DNA of 64,000 nt from Paludibacteraceae bacterium. GTDB taxonomy: Bacteria > Bacteroidota > Bacteroidia > Bacteroidales > Paludibacteraceae. Below are positions 8,986 through 16,874 of the stretch, in pieces; positions within the stretch are counted from its first letter, which is position 1, and every line of letters starts with the position of its first letter. Where the stretch lies: positions 1-64,000 of the forward strand of contig JAFGVV010000027.1 of the NCBI GenBank assembly GCA_016937795.1, given 5' to 3'. The position numbers and the translations under genes were made by a program. The notes beneath the pieces were generated by a model. That model saw nothing but the letters and a program-made list of their open reading frames with translations. It did not search any database and was not told the origin of the DNA.

Positions 8986-9143
8986 TTGCTAAAATGCAAA
9001 TCCACCTTGTAGGTATTTAGTAATCCAAGAGCTGCATTATACAGTGTTTTTTCGTAAAATACCGTTGTTCAATATTTTGATTTTTACAAAAGGTCAGCCC
9101 GTTTTAATACATAAATGTTGAATATAGCTTCACCTTTTCTATT

Positions 9144-9166
9144 CCCTCTTTAGGGGGGAGGGGATT
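9144..9166. repeat. CCCCTTTAGGGG-type dispersed element (variant)
   Basis: CCCTCTTTAGGGGGGAGGGG, just after the rnfA stop codon (minus strand). The region 8986-9182 otherwise holds nothing recognisable. Confidence 0.6.
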
Positions 9167-9182
9167 GATAATTACTTTTTCC

Positions 9183-9755
9183 TTACACGATGCCTGCAAA
9201 TCCCATAAATGCCATGGCCAGCAGTCCGGCTGTAAGCAGCGCTGTAGGGGTTCCTTCCATTGCTTTTGGCAACTTCACCATACTTAGTTGTTCGCGAATA
9301 CCGGCAAAAAGTATCAGAGCCAAGCCAAAGCCAATGGCTGTGGAAATGGCAAACACCACGCTTTCGAGCATCGATAAATCTTTTTGAATCACCATAATGG
9401 CCACACCCAAAATGGCGCAGTTGGTGGTAATAAGTGGGAGAAATACACCCAGAGCCTGATAAAGGGCAGGCGATACTTTTTTCAGAATAATTTCCACCAT
9501 TTGTACCAATGCAGCAATAATCAGAATGAAGGTAATGGTTTGCAGAAAACCAATGCCGAATGGTTCGAGTACTGTTTTTTGAATAATATAGGTTATCAAC
9601 GTGGCAATGGTCATCACAAAAGCCACAGCGCCACTCATTCCAAGAGCTGTTTCAATCTTTTTCGATACGCCCAGAAACGGACAAATACCCAAAAACTGCG
9701 ACAATACAATATTGTTTACAAAAACAGCACTGATAAATATCAGAATATATGTCAT
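9183..9755 (-). CDS. rnfA: Rnf complex subunit RnfA
   Basis: A 190-residue integral membrane subunit of the ferredoxin:NAD+ oxidoreductase (Rnf) complex, homologous to NqrE. Six hydrophobic segments are visible, with the conserved N-terminal half motif NNIVLSQFLGICPFLGVSKK (the Cys in GICPFLG lies at the intramembrane cluster site known in Rnf/Nqr) and the second-half repeat PLITTNCAILG. It is the last gene of the rnfBCDGEA operon, 46 bp after rnfE. RnfA and RnfE are inverted-topology homologues, as usual. Confidence 0.95.
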   Translation of the reverse strand: MTYILIFISAVFVNNIVLSQFLGICPFLGVSKKIETALGMSGAVAFVMTIATLITYIIQKTVLEPFGIGFLQTITFILIIAALVQMVEIILKKVSPALYQALGVFLPLITTNCAILGVAIMVIQKDLSMLESVVFAISTAIGFGLALILFAGIREQLSMVKLPKAMEGTPTALLTAGLLAMAFMGFAGIV

Positions 9756-9801
9756 AACGATTTATTTTTTTTCGGTTTTACAATTTGTGATTTACAATGT
9801 G

Positions 9802-10395
9802 TCAGGCTTTGCGCAATTTATTGAACACTGCAATAAGGTAGCCTAAAGCAATAAATGCACCCGGAGCAAGTACAAAGAGCAACATGCCGTAGTTTTCGGG
9901 GAAAACCGACAAACTAAAGACTTTGCCCGTACCCAGTAGTTCTCGCGTAGCTCCCAACAGCGTGAGCGCCATGCTGAAACCAAGTCCCATACCCAAACCA
10001 TCGAACATGGAGCTGAATACTGTATTTTTAGCTGCATAAGCTTCGGCGCGTCCAAGCACAATACAGTTTACCACAATAAGCGGAATAAACAACCCCAGAC
10101 TTTCGTACAAAGCGGGCAGATAAGCCTGCATCGCCATTTCAACCATAGTCACAAAAGTGGCAATCACCACGATAAAGGCAGGAATACGCACTTTGTCGGG
10201 AATAATATTTTTAATCAGTGCAATCACCACATTCGAAGCCACTAATACAAAAGTAGTAGCCAGACCCATACTCAGTCCATTGATGGCCGACGAGGTTGTT
10301 CCCAGCGTGGGACACATACCCAGCAACAATACGAACACCGGGTTTTCTTTTATAATTCCGTTGAACAGAACTTTTACATTCGAAACTTTACTCAT
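9802..10395 (-). CDS. rnfE: Rnf complex subunit RnfE
   Basis: A 197-residue membrane subunit homologous to NqrD and to RnfA. It shows FVLLLGMCPTLGTTSSAING (conserved Cys of the intramembrane iron-sulphur site) and LIVVNCIVLGRAEAYA, with six membrane spans. It follows rnfG with 18 bp between, in the operon order B-C-D-G-E-A. Confidence 0.95.
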   Translation of the reverse strand: MSKVSNVKVLFNGIIKENPVFVLLLGMCPTLGTTSSAINGLSMGLATTFVLVASNVVIALIKNIIPDKVRIPAFIVVIATFVTMVEMAMQAYLPALYESLGLFIPLIVVNCIVLGRAEAYAAKNTVFSSMFDGLGMGLGFSMALTLLGATRELLGTGKVFSLSVFPENYGMLLFVLAPGAFIALGYLIAVFNKLRKA

Positions 10396-10413
10396 ATCTG
10401 TTTTCCCTTCGTA

Positions 10414-11073
10414 TTAATTGTTAGTAACTGCTACTGTGCTAGAATCGGCTGCCTCTTGTTTTGCTGTGGCACCGCTTGTCATATCCGGTGCATCAGGATT
10501 GTTGGAATATGCGGCATATGCCAGTTGCACAGCCTCAAGAAATGCGCGCGAACTAATGGTAGCTGCGGTAATAGCATCTACTTCGCCACCATCTTTGCTC
10601 ACTGTGAGATTGTTTTGAGCTGGATTTTTTCCTTTGATGCTTTGATTGTTTTTGTCGGTTTTAAACCAATCCAGCATTTTGGTGCCTAATCCGGGTGTTT
10701 CTTTTTGCTCGAGCACCGAATAATCCACAATATTTCCTTCCACATCGAAACCTACCATTATTTTTATCACGCCGCTGAAACCGTTTTTCGAGAACGATTC
10801 CACGGCAGCACCCACAAATTTGTCGGTTTTGTCGTAAGCCTTGTAAACATTGAAAGTATCTGTAACTCCCTCTACTGTAATTTTCTCCGCATCGGCAATG
10901 CGATCGAAAGGAGGCAACACAGCTTTGATGGCATTTTCCTGTTTTGCTTTTTTCGAGGCGGCAATCGGTGCTTCGGTGAGTTTGTACATTGAGCCCAGCG
11001 TGAGCGCCGAGAACAATGAGATGCCTGCCAGCACCAGCAACATATTTTTAAAACTCGATTCTAATTTAGCCAT
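10414..11073 (-). CDS. rnfG: Rnf complex subunit RnfG (FMN-binding)
   Basis: A 219-residue protein with one N-terminal membrane span (residues 10-30) and an FMN-binding periplasmic domain. The covalent-flavin motif appears as TAATIS at residues 169-174, so T172 is the expected attachment residue (usual consensus S/T-G-A-T). The motifs GFSGVIKIMVGFD and QKETPGLGTKM also match RnfG/NqrC. A non-conserved tail of about 35 residues (NPDAPDMTSGATAKQEA) contains a second SGAT sequence, which is probably incidental. It is 31 bp from rnfD. Confidence 0.93.
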   Translation of the reverse strand: MAKLESSFKNMLLVLAGISLFSALTLGSMYKLTEAPIAASKKAKQENAIKAVLPPFDRIADAEKITVEGVTDTFNVYKAYDKTDKFVGAAVESFSKNGFSGVIKIMVGFDVEGNIVDYSVLEQKETPGLGTKMLDWFKTDKNNQSIKGKNPAQNNLTVSKDGGEVDAITAATISSRAFLEAVQLAYAAYSNNPDAPDMTSGATAKQEAADSSTVAVTNN

Positions 11074-11104
11074 TGTTTTATTTCGTAATTTGATGAGGAA
11101 TGGA

Positions 11105-12070
11105 TTATTTTTTTACTTTTTCGCCAAACCTGCGGGGTTTGATGTAAGTGTTGATTAAGGGTGTAAAAGCATTCATAATCAGAATGGCAAACGAAACGCC
11201 TTCGGGATAAGCACCAAATGCACGAATCACCACTGTGATAACTCCAATACCCACACCATACACCAGCATGCCACGTGGATTCATGGGTGAGGTTACATAA
11301 TCTGTAGCCATAAAAACAGCTCCGAGCATCAATCCACCCGAAAATAAATGCATTGCTGGTGCTGCATAAACTTCCGGATTTGCCAAATGCAATATGCCTG
11401 CAAAAATAAAAACTGTGGCCAGAATACTGACAGGGATATGCCAGCTAATAATTTTACGTATAATCATATAAGCCATTCCAATCAGCAGGGCAATGGCCGA
11501 AATTTCACCCAGGGACCCACCCATATTACCAAGGAACATTTCCATTGTAGAAGGTAGCTCGCCAAAGTTTTCCTTGAGCATCGAAAGCACTGTTGGTGCT
11601 GTTTCTGCATCGAGATAAGCAGTGCTGAACGGCACCGGACGTGGCCATGTGGTCATCTGTACCGGAAAGGATATCAGCAAAAATACACGTCCCACCAATG
11701 CTGGATTAAAAGGATTGTTTCCTAAACCGCCAAAACTCATTTTGCCAATACCAATGGCTACTATTGCTCCGATAATAATCATCCACAAAGGAAGATTCGA
11801 AGGAAGATTCATGGCTAACAAAAGGCCGGTAAGTGCAGCAGAACCATCCATTATCGAGGGCTGCTCTTTCAGCAGATACTTTTGAATCAGATATTCAATA
11901 AGCACACAGGCGGCTACGGAAGTAAGCGTGACAACAAGTGCACCCAACCCGAAGAAATAAAAGCCCACCAAAAGTGCCGGTATCAGCGCAATTATCACAC
12001 CTGTCATGTTTTTGGCTACCGTGTCGCCGCCATGAATGTGTGGTGCGGGTGAAATAATTAGTTTTTCCAT
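11105..12070 (-). CDS. rnfD: Rnf complex subunit RnfD
   Basis: A 321-residue membrane protein of the NqrB/RnfD family with about nine hydrophobic segments. The family motifs SPAPHIHGGDTVAKNM at the N terminus, GLGNNPFNPALVGRVFLL, and ATDYVTSPMNPRGMLVYGVG near the C terminus are present. Family members carry covalent FMN on a threonine; the likely site here is in DAETAPT (roughly residues 152-158), which departs from the SGAT form, so this assignment is an inference. It probably helps form the ion-conducting path. Confidence 0.94.
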   Translation of the reverse strand: MEKLIISPAPHIHGGDTVAKNMTGVIIALIPALLVGFYFFGLGALVVTLTSVAACVLIEYLIQKYLLKEQPSIMDGSAALTGLLLAMNLPSNLPLWMIIIGAIVAIGIGKMSFGGLGNNPFNPALVGRVFLLISFPVQMTTWPRPVPFSTAYLDAETAPTVLSMLKENFGELPSTMEMFLGNMGGSLGEISAIALLIGMAYMIIRKIISWHIPVSILATVFIFAGILHLANPEVYAAPAMHLFSGGLMLGAVFMATDYVTSPMNPRGMLVYGVGIGVITVVIRAFGAYPEGVSFAILIMNAFTPLINTYIKPRRFGEKVKK

Positions 12071-12195
12071 AAAATTGCCTCAAGCCCAAAAGGGGAATTT
12101 GAAGTTAGTATTTTTATAAGTTTATTATGACGATTTGCAGCTAGTGATCAGTTCACTGCAATCGTAAATGGTAAATGAATAAATGGCAAATGACT

Positions 12196-13530
12196 TTACT
12201 TTGCAGTTGCTCTGCTCCTGATAATGCCTCCCACAGTGGTTTTTCCATAGCGGATATAGTCGAGCAGTGGTCGGTTCGACGGACAGGTGTAGCTACAGCT
12301 TCCACATTCTATACAATCCATTACCCGGTTTTTTTCCATTTCGGGCCACATGTTGCGTTCGCTCTGATTCATAAGCAGGAAAGGCTCCAGTCCCATTGGG
12401 CAAACTGTCACGCATTTGGTGCAACGAATACAGTTTTTCATGGGTTTGCGCACAGCTTCCTCGTCGCGCAGAAACAAAACTCCGGCGCTTCCTTTGGCCA
12501 TTGGCACATTGAGGTTCATAAACGAGCGCCCCATCATTGGGCCACCACCCACAATTTTTCCTGTGCCTTCGGGCACACCGCCGGCTTCGTCCACTACGTT
12601 TTGCAGATACACACCTAAACGAACCAGATAATTTCCCGGATTGGGAGCGTCTTTGCCTGTAATGGTCATTACGCGTTCTATCATGGGTTTGTTTTTCTGT
12701 ACGGCTTCGTATACTGCAAAGGTGGTTCCCACATTTTGCACCACAGCACCTACTTCGATAGGAATGCGCCCGCTGGGCACCTGACGACGAATAATAGCAT
12801 CAATCAGCTGTTTTTCTCCTCCTTGCGGGTATTGCACTTTCAGCGCTTCCACTTCGATGCCGGGATAGATTTTTGCCAGATTGCTTAAATGCGCTATGGC
12901 ATCTTTTTTATTATTTTCGATACCGATCACAGCGCGTTTTACTTCGAGCGCTTTCATTAATATTGTTACACCCACAAGTATTTCCTCACCTTTTTCGAGC
13001 ATGAGTTGATGGTCACAGGTAAGGTACGATTCGCATTCTACAGCATTGATAATAAGTACATCGGCTTTTTTGCCCGGAGGAGGCGAAAGTTTTACGTGCG
13101 CAGGAAAAGTTGCACCGCCAAGTCCCACAATACCAGCATCTTTGATTTTTTCGAGAATTTCTTCTTTGCTCAGGTTGCATTCGCGCTTCAGATCTGGGCT
13201 GCGGTCGATGTTATCGAGCCATTCGTCGCCATCCACATCAATAAACACCGCCTGACGTTTGTAGCCTGTCGCATCGAGTTGCACATCAATTTTGGTCACT
13301 TTGCCCGATACCGACGAGTGTACATTGGCTGAGATAAACCCATTGGCTTTACCAATGAGCTGACCCACTTTTACAAGGTCGCCGCGTTTTACCACAGCTT
13401 CGGATGGCGCACCAATATAATGCGACAGCGGAATAACCACCTGTTTGGGAATGGCTGCTACCTGAATTTTCTTTCCGGCCGAAAATTTGTTTTCTTTCGG
13501 GTGAATACCACCTATTCTGAATGTTTTCAT
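12196..13530 (-). CDS. rnfC: Rnf complex subunit RnfC
   Basis: A 444-residue peripheral subunit, using the ATG at 13530 (the longer reading starts at TTG 13545). RnfC holds the NADH and FMN sites, seen in GLGGATFPAHVKLSPPPGKK and INAVECESYLTCDHQLML, similar to the NuoF fold. Two [4Fe-4S] ferredoxin motifs follow near the C terminus (CIRCTKCVTVCP and CIECGSCSYTCP). It lies between rnfB and rnfD. The 125 bp gap before rnfD and the 143 bp gap after rnfB are larger than elsewhere in the operon; the rnfB gap carries dispersed repeats. Confidence 0.95.
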   Translation of the reverse strand: MKTFRIGGIHPKENKFSAGKKIQVAAIPKQVVIPLSHYIGAPSEAVVKRGDLVKVGQLIGKANGFISANVHSSVSGKVTKIDVQLDATGYKRQAVFIDVDGDEWLDNIDRSPDLKRECNLSKEEILEKIKDAGIVGLGGATFPAHVKLSPPPGKKADVLIINAVECESYLTCDHQLMLEKGEEILVGVTILMKALEVKRAVIGIENNKKDAIAHLSNLAKIYPGIEVEALKVQYPQGGEKQLIDAIIRRQVPSGRIPIEVGAVVQNVGTTFAVYEAVQKNKPMIERVMTITGKDAPNPGNYLVRLGVYLQNVVDEAGGVPEGTGKIVGGGPMMGRSFMNLNVPMAKGSAGVLFLRDEEAVRKPMKNCIRCTKCVTVCPMGLEPFLLMNQSERNMWPEMEKNRVMDCIECGSCSYTCPSNRPLLDYIRYGKTTVGGIIRSRATAK

Positions 13531-13555
13531 GTTATTGTGACCCAAAAACCCTAAA

Positions 13556-13574
13556 CCCCTGGCCCCTAAAGGGG
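13556..13574. repeat. CCCCTTTAGGGG-type dispersed element
   Basis: CCCCTGGCCCCTAAAGGGG, between rnfC and rnfB. It is in the opposite orientation to the copy at 13679, so the two could pair in the operon transcript. Confidence 0.7.
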
Positions 13575-13673
13575 AACAAGAGATGTTAGTGTAGGTTATA
13601 TTGTTTATATTATATTTTTCTTATTATAATTTTCTTATTATAATCTCTAATTTCATTTACAGCAACCTGGTCT

Positions 13674-14528
13674 TTAATCCCCTTCAGGGGTTAGGGGTTC
13701 TTTTACTTTGCGGGGCGGGAAGTTAAGTTCCACTATGGAGTGAGTCGGACAAACTTCGACGCATTTACGACAAAGCTTACATTTGTCGTCGTGGATAAAT
13801 GCCAGATTGTTCGTAATGGTGATAGCTTCGTGTGGACAAACCTGTACACATTTTCCGCAACCAATACAACTTACATCGCACGATTTCTTGGCAATGTGAC
13901 CTTTGTCTTCGTTGCGGCAGTTTACATAAATACGTCGCGATTTGGGCCCTTTTTTACGGATTTCGATGAGTAATTTCGGGCAGGCACGTACACAGGCGCC
14001 ACACGAAGTACATTTGTCTTCATCTACTTCGGGTATTTTGGTGATAGGATTTACTTTGATGGCATCGAATTCGCACGACACTTCGCAGTCGCCAAGTCCG
14101 AGGCAGCCCCACGAACATCCTGTTTCGCCACTATAAAGGTTGTGTGCTATGAAACAATGTTGTACGCCATCGTATTCGTTCATGCGCGGACGATGGTCGC
14201 AGGTGCCTCCGCAGCGAACGACAGCTACAGTAGGCGCAGAGCTGGCCACTGTTTTGCCCAAAATGGAAGCTACGGCCTGCATGGTGTCGTTTCCTCCTAC
14301 CGGGCAGTTGAGACCATCGAGTGTATCGGCGCTTACGCAAGCATTGGCAAATCCGCGACAGCCCGGAAAACCGCAACCTCCACAGTTGGCCGCAGGGAGC
14401 GCAGCCTCTACTTCGTCGATACGCGGATCCTCGTACACATAGAATTTTTTGGCTACAAAATAAAGAATAATGGCCGACGCAGCACCCACTATTCCCAGTG
14501 TGAGTAACGAAATAAGAATCAGATTCAT
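13674..14528 (-). CDS. rnfB: Rnf complex subunit RnfB (polyferredoxin)
   Basis: A 284-residue electron-entry subunit. An N-terminal membrane anchor (residues 3-26) is followed by the four-Cys cluster domain (CGGCGFPGCRGFANAC), a linker with conserved cysteines (CGGTC, CSWGCLGLGDC) and three ferredoxin-type motifs (CTSCGACVRACP, CIGCGKCVQVCP, CKLCRKCVEVCP). It takes electrons from ferredoxin and passes them to the other subunits. The last residues, KEPLTPEGD, are encoded by a copy of the dispersed CCCCTTCAGGGG element at 13679-13700, so the natural C terminus appears to have been overwritten by, or to have merged with, the repeat. It is 36 bp downstream of rseC. Confidence 0.96.
   Translation of the reverse strand: MNLILISLLTLGIVGAASAIILYFVAKKFYVYEDPRIDEVEAALPAANCGGCGFPGCRGFANACVSADTLDGLNCPVGGNDTMQAVASILGKTVASSAPTVAVVRCGGTCDHRPRMNEYDGVQHCFIAHNLYSGETGCSWGCLGLGDCEVSCEFDAIKVNPITKIPEVDEDKCTSCGACVRACPKLLIEIRKKGPKSRRIYVNCRNEDKGHIAKKSCDVSCIGCGKCVQVCPHEAITITNNLAFIHDDKCKLCRKCVEVCPTHSIVELNFPPRKVKEPLTPEGD
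13679..13700. repeat. CCCCTTTAGGGG-type element inside the rnfB 3' end
   Basis: CCCCTTCAGGGGTTAGGGG and flanking bases encode the final residues of RnfB (PLTPEGD on the minus strand). The stop codon is immediately beyond it, at 13674-13676. Confidence 0.75.
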
Positions 14529-14564
14529 CTTGTTTTATTTTTACTAAAAAAAAGTTCTTGTGGC

Positions 14565-14978
14565 TTATTTCTTTTCAATGCTAAACTGCAGTTTCTTCTT
14601 CAGTTTTTTGTTGAAAAGAGATAGTATAATATAATACGGTATTAGCAGTGAAAGCGAGATAGTGCCCGAAATTGCTTCGTTGGGCAAAAAGCGCCGTAAT
14701 ACAAACAGGGATGTGAGTATAAGCAGAAAAGGAATTACAAAGGCTAGTAGTACGGCCAGCAAACCTGTGGAACTTTCGCCCACTATGTTTACCATGTCGC
14801 CAATTTTGAGTGTGTCGTCGGTGCTTTCCACATCTACAAATTTTTCGTCCATGTCCGAAGCGCTACAGGCTCCTTTTGCATGGCACGAGCTACAGGCCGA
14901 CATTTGAATAATCTGTACCTGCACGTTTTTGCCTTCTATGCGGGTAATAAATCCGCTATGTTCAATTCTTTCGCTCAT
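14565..14978 (-). CDS. rseC: SoxR-reducing/RseC family protein
   Basis: A 137-residue membrane protein, counted from the ATG at 14978; the upstream extension to 15248 has no family likeness. It shows the RseC cysteine pattern CSSCHAKGACSASD at the N terminus, a beta-rich domain (KIGDMVNIVGESSTG) and two membrane spans. RseC/RsxC-linked proteins are known beside Rnf genes; in E. coli RseC helps keep SoxR reduced, but the Bacteroidota role is probably in Rnf assembly or redox control. It is the first gene of the operon, followed by rnfB after 36 bp, with a good promoter just upstream. Confidence 0.88.
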   Translation of the reverse strand: MSERIEHSGFITRIEGKNVQVQIIQMSACSSCHAKGACSASDMDEKFVDVESTDDTLKIGDMVNIVGESSTGLLAVLLAFVIPFLLILTSLFVLRRFLPNEAISGTISLSLLIPYYIILSLFNKKLKKKLQFSIEKK

Positions 14979-15007
14979 TTTGTAATGTGGACATTGCAAT
15001 TTCGAGG

Positions 15008-15039
15008 CAAAAGTAATTATTATTTGGTATTGCATCAAA
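15008..15039 (-). promoter_or_regulatory. Promoter of the rseC-rnf operon
   Basis: On the minus strand TTTG (15039-15036), 20 nt, then TACTTTTG (15015-15008): a full match to the Bacteroidota sigma-ABfr consensus. The rseC start is 29 bp downstream. A second -7-like sequence TATATTTG overlaps it at 15043-15036. Confidence 0.65.
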
Positions 15040-15441
15040 TATAAAACAGGGAAATTTTTGTCGAAAAATCTCCTCTTTTGTTCATCTGATTGATAGATAG
15101 ATTCATAAAGATACCAAAAAGTTGCAGAAATTGTGGATTTTAAAGATTTTTTGCACAGAAATACCTGCGCTGAGCATAAACATTTTATGCTTTTTGTTGT
15201 TGTGCCTGGTTTGCCGAATTGAAACCTGCTTTCTACGTCTAATAGCACCTTGTTACTACCGCATACTGTATTAAGAAAAAGGATAGAGGCAGCTGAGTTT
15301 GTGGCGGTAGCCGAGAGCTAGAAGTTAATTAAATAAGTTTATTTAAATCTGCGATTGATAATAAAATAAATTTATTAATTTGTGTCTTAAATGAAATAAT
15401 ATTACATTTGCGCATTGCTATCCTTATATCCAATAATATTT
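15040..15441. other. Divergent intergenic region
   Basis: It separates the minus-strand rnf operon from the plus-strand LRR gene. Apart from promoters on both sides I see nothing recognisable; the ORF reaching 15248 is an unsupported extension of rseC. Confidence 0.5.
15379..15410 (+). promoter_or_regulatory. Promoter of the LRR/M60 gene pair
   Basis: TTTG at 15379-15382, 20 nt, TACATTTG at 15403-15410. This fits the Bacteroidota consensus well; the ATG is 31 bp downstream. Confidence 0.65.
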
Positions 15442-16815
15442 ATGATGAAAAAGATTACACTTTTACTGTTGTACTTTGTGGCAATGTCTTTGTCGGCACA
15501 GCAGCAGACTTTTACAATGACTACTGAGCAGCCTGCAGGAGCTGCTTTCCGGTTTGTGTTGAACTATGGCGCTATGGTTGAGGTGGACTGGGGCGATGGC
15601 GTGCCTGTGCAAATAACAGTGACTTCCGAAGCATTGACAGCGCCGCTCAAAGGTAGTACTGTGGTGGTAAGCGGTTACGATATTACGGCGCTCGACTGTG
15701 CCGATGCCGGACTTACAGCGCTGAATGTAACCGAACTCACCAATCTCACTTCACTTAATTGTCACAGTAACGCACTGACGACCCTTGATGTGACCAAAAA
15801 TCGTCAGTTACGTACACTCAACTGTGCTTACAATAAACTTACTGTGATTAACCTCACAGGACTTAGTCTCCTCGAAGAATTAGTGCTGAACGACAATAGC
15901 CTTAAATCGCTTGCTCTTACGGCTGCCCGTCAGTTGCAATATCTCGATTGCCGTAATAATCAGATTGGTTCGCTTTCACTATCGCTGAATACCAAACTAC
16001 GCCATTTGTGGTGCGCTAACAATGCACTCCTTTCGCTCGATGTGTCGAAGTGTACAATGTTAAATAGTCTTGTTGCATCGGGAAATACGCTGGTCACACT
16101 TAAAGTTGACGGCCTCGGAGCGCTTACCGATATATGGTGCGACAATAATTTGCTGAGTGCTTTAAGTCTGTCGGCTAATGAGCAGCTCACATATCTTTCG
16201 GCTAACCACAATGCCATAACTCAATTATCGATGCCTGCTCGTGCTGCCTACGATGCTCTATATCTCCACGACAATAAGCTTGGTTATTCGGCGCTTGTAT
16301 CGCCGGCACAGTCGGCTGCCTATCAGTATGCACCTCAGCAAAGTTTCGTGCTACCTGCTAATATGGAAGTGGGTAAAGCAGTTGATTTATCGGCTTATCT
16401 GACCACAGCCAATGCAGTAAGTACCAATGCGCAGTTCGAATGGTTCAGTGGCGATGCCAAACTTACCGAAGGTGTGGATTATACTGTTCAGAGTGCCGTA
16501 TTTACTTTTCTGAAAGCTCAAAATCCGGTACGTTGCGAAATCAGTTCATCGCTTTTTTCCGAATTACCACGCATTGTGTCCGACAATGCACAGGTGGCCG
16601 GGCCGTCATCGGTGGGTCTGCATACTGAAAACGAAAAGCTTATTGTAAGTGCTCAGCACGGACTTTTGAGTATAAGTGCAGTCATTCCGCAAACTTTGGT
16701 TGTTCGTAGTGCGACCGGTAGTGTGTTGAAACAGATTCATAATTTTCAGGGGCGGCTCACTTTGCAATTGCCGCAGGGCGTTTATCTGGTGAATCAGCGG
16801 AAAGTAGTTATTTAG
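15442..16815 (+). CDS. Exported leucine-rich-repeat protein with T9SS-type tail
   Basis: About 457 residues from the ATG at 15442 (15445 is also possible). It has a signal peptide (KKITLLLLYFVAMSLSAQ) and an N-terminal domain containing VEVDWGDGVPV. Roughly nine leucine-rich repeats follow (LTSLNCHSNALTTLDVTKN, LRTLNCAYNKLTVINLTG, LQYLDCRNNQIGSLSLSLN, LTYLSANHNAITQLSM), all of the L-x-x-LxCxxNxLxxLD type. An Ig-like stretch and a C-terminal sorting-like domain come last (IVSAQHGLLSISAVIP, GVYLVNQRKVVI). Such proteins are usually surface-bound interaction modules; the target is unknown. It is followed after 59 bp by the M60 peptidase, so both may act at the surface on glycoprotein. Confidence 0.8.
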   Translation: MMKKITLLLLYFVAMSLSAQQQTFTMTTEQPAGAAFRFVLNYGAMVEVDWGDGVPVQITVTSEALTAPLKGSTVVVSGYDITALDCADAGLTALNVTELTNLTSLNCHSNALTTLDVTKNRQLRTLNCAYNKLTVINLTGLSLLEELVLNDNSLKSLALTAARQLQYLDCRNNQIGSLSLSLNTKLRHLWCANNALLSLDVSKCTMLNSLVASGNTLVTLKVDGLGALTDIWCDNNLLSALSLSANEQLTYLSANHNAITQLSMPARAAYDALYLHDNKLGYSALVSPAQSAAYQYAPQQSFVLPANMEVGKAVDLSAYLTTANAVSTNAQFEWFSGDAKLTEGVDYTVQSAVFTFLKAQNPVRCEISSSLFSELPRIVSDNAQVAGPSSVGLHTENEKLIVSAQHGLLSISAVIPQTLVVRSATGSVLKQIHNFQGRLTLQLPQGVYLVNQRKVVI

Positions 16816-16874
16816 TTGATAATTGACAATTGATCTCTTTTTTAGAACTTATTTCAAACAAACCATTTTTTACA

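Noticed and set aside
14979..15248. N-terminal extension of rseC
   Set aside because: The extra 90 residues cross the best promoter and have no likeness to RseC; the ATG at 14978 is preferred.
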